Both the position numbers and the translations under genes were made by a program. The notes below the pieces were generated by a model that was not told the DNA's origin, did not search any database, and worked only from the letters and a program-made list of their open reading frames with translations. Positions 63,613 to 64,000 of a DNA stretch of 64,000 nt are shown here, one piece after another; the stretch's first letter is position 1, and each line of letters begins with the position of its first letter. This stretch comes from Cereibacter sphaeroides (lineage in GTDB: Bacteria; Pseudomonadota; Alphaproteobacteria; Rhodobacterales; Rhodobacteraceae), in assembly GCA_003243455.1 (NCBI GenBank), contig QFQS01000001.1:930001-994000 (forward strand). Direction: 5' to 3'.

Positions 63613-64000
63613 TCTGTCCTGTATCCCTTGTCTTTCAAACGCTTCGCGATGGCCGCGATGTGGACGGGTGTCGTCTCGCAGCAGCCGCCGATGATGGTCG
63701 CGCCCTGCCCGGCCCAATGCTCGGCGAAATCGGCGTAAAGCTCGGCGGTCAGATCGGGCCGGGATTCCAGCGCATCGACGGTCGGCCGATCCTTCAGGAA
63801 ATCCTCGGTGATCTGCTTGAACCCGTTCGCATAGCAGCCAAAGGGCAGCCCCGTCGCCGACAGCTTGTCCAGCGCCGCCGCCATCGCTTCGGGCGCCGAG
63901 CAATTGGCCAGCACTGCCGAGGCTCCTCCCCGCGCAATCACGGCCAGTTCCGCCACCGGCTCGCCCGAGCGCAGCTTCGTGCCGTCGCGATCCTCGACCG
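63609..64000 (-). CDS. Homocysteine S-methyltransferase-family protein (partial)
   Basis: The C-terminal 130 residues of a gene that continues past the right edge. ANCSAPEAM has one zinc Cys and GGCCETTPVHIAA the other two, so the metal site typical of betaine-homocysteine and S-methylmethionine-homocysteine methyltransferases is intact. It should move a methyl group from a betaine- or sulfonium-type donor to homocysteine. It overlaps the DMGDH-like gene by four bases and is at the upstream end of the visible operon. Confidence 0.88.
   Translation of the reverse strand, partial: VEDRDGTKLRSGEPVAELAVIARGGASAVLANCSAPEAMAAALDKLSATGLPFGCYANGFKQITEDFLKDRPTVDALESRPDLTAELYADFAEHWAGQGATIIGGCCETTPVHIAAIAKRLKDKGYRTE

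Overview
The window looks like chromosomal DNA from a GC-rich alphaproteobacterium of the Rhodobacterales (Paracoccus/Rhodobacter-like). This rests on gene order and gene types recalled for that group: lon with an HU-like gene and tRNA-Val; cobA-DUF2849-cysI-cysH-DUF934-fpr behind an Lrp-type regulator; dnaB-alr-mlaE-mlaF-pqiA-radA-cvpA-purF; CoxD/CoxE/XdhC maturation genes; and DUF1127-type small proteins. No database search was possible, so all family names come from motifs and protein architecture read from the sequence.

Layout. 1-6500: right-hand end of a prophage. It carries a holin tail, an amidase endolysin, an overlapping spanin pair, two small coupled ORFs, a glycine-rich tail fibre, a large tailspike-like protein and a last small ORF. 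It ends at a 3' fragment of tRNA-Asn followed by that tRNA's probable terminator, which I read as the attachment site. 7035-11398: a four-gene sugar-type (CUT2) ABC transporter. 11631-18462: lon, a guanidine-II (mini-ykkC) riboswitch with an SMR guanidinium exporter, an HU protein with a histone-H1-like tail, tRNA-Val(CAC), tgt, and a RimB-RimK fusion. 18627-23624: a VOC protein, two Fe-S assembly genes flanking an acetyltransferase, tpiA, and a DMT transporter with a cytochrome P450. 23757-29194: assimilatory sulfate reduction and siroheme synthesis. 29265-36417: an Ala-rich membrane-anchored protein, infC with an AUA start, then a minus-strand series for molybdenum-hydroxylase maturation (moxR, MBL-fold, coxE, xdhC, molybdopterin-binding) interrupted by an M15 peptidase pseudogene. 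36448-43400: a surface-glycan-like cluster of glycosyltransferases and two paralogous hydrolase-fold proteins, one of which lacks the nucleophile serine. 43986-56331: housekeeping genes (pyrC, pyrE, dnaB, alr, mlaEF, radA, cvpA, purF) and small proteins. 56344-64000: a minus-strand quaternary-amine/one-carbon cluster (homocysteine methyltransferase, DMGDH-like FAD/GcvT protein, PEP-mutase-like lyase, non-pyrrolysine MttB-family methyltransferase, aldehyde dehydrogenase, hydroxyacid dehydrogenase), continuing past the right edge.

How the genes work together. The cys operon encodes siroheme methylation, APS reduction, sulfite reduction and a flavin reductase to supply electrons, with two small DUF proteins of unknown role. 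The cox-type operon is a cofactor-insertion set without its client enzyme in view. The right-hand cluster has the parts for stepwise demethylation of a betaine-like compound, with methyl groups passed to homocysteine or folate and the carbon skeleton oxidised by dehydrogenases. The most promising parts for new biology are the betaine/MttB-like cluster, the glycan cluster with its SerGly active-site paralog pair, and the RimB-RimK fusion.
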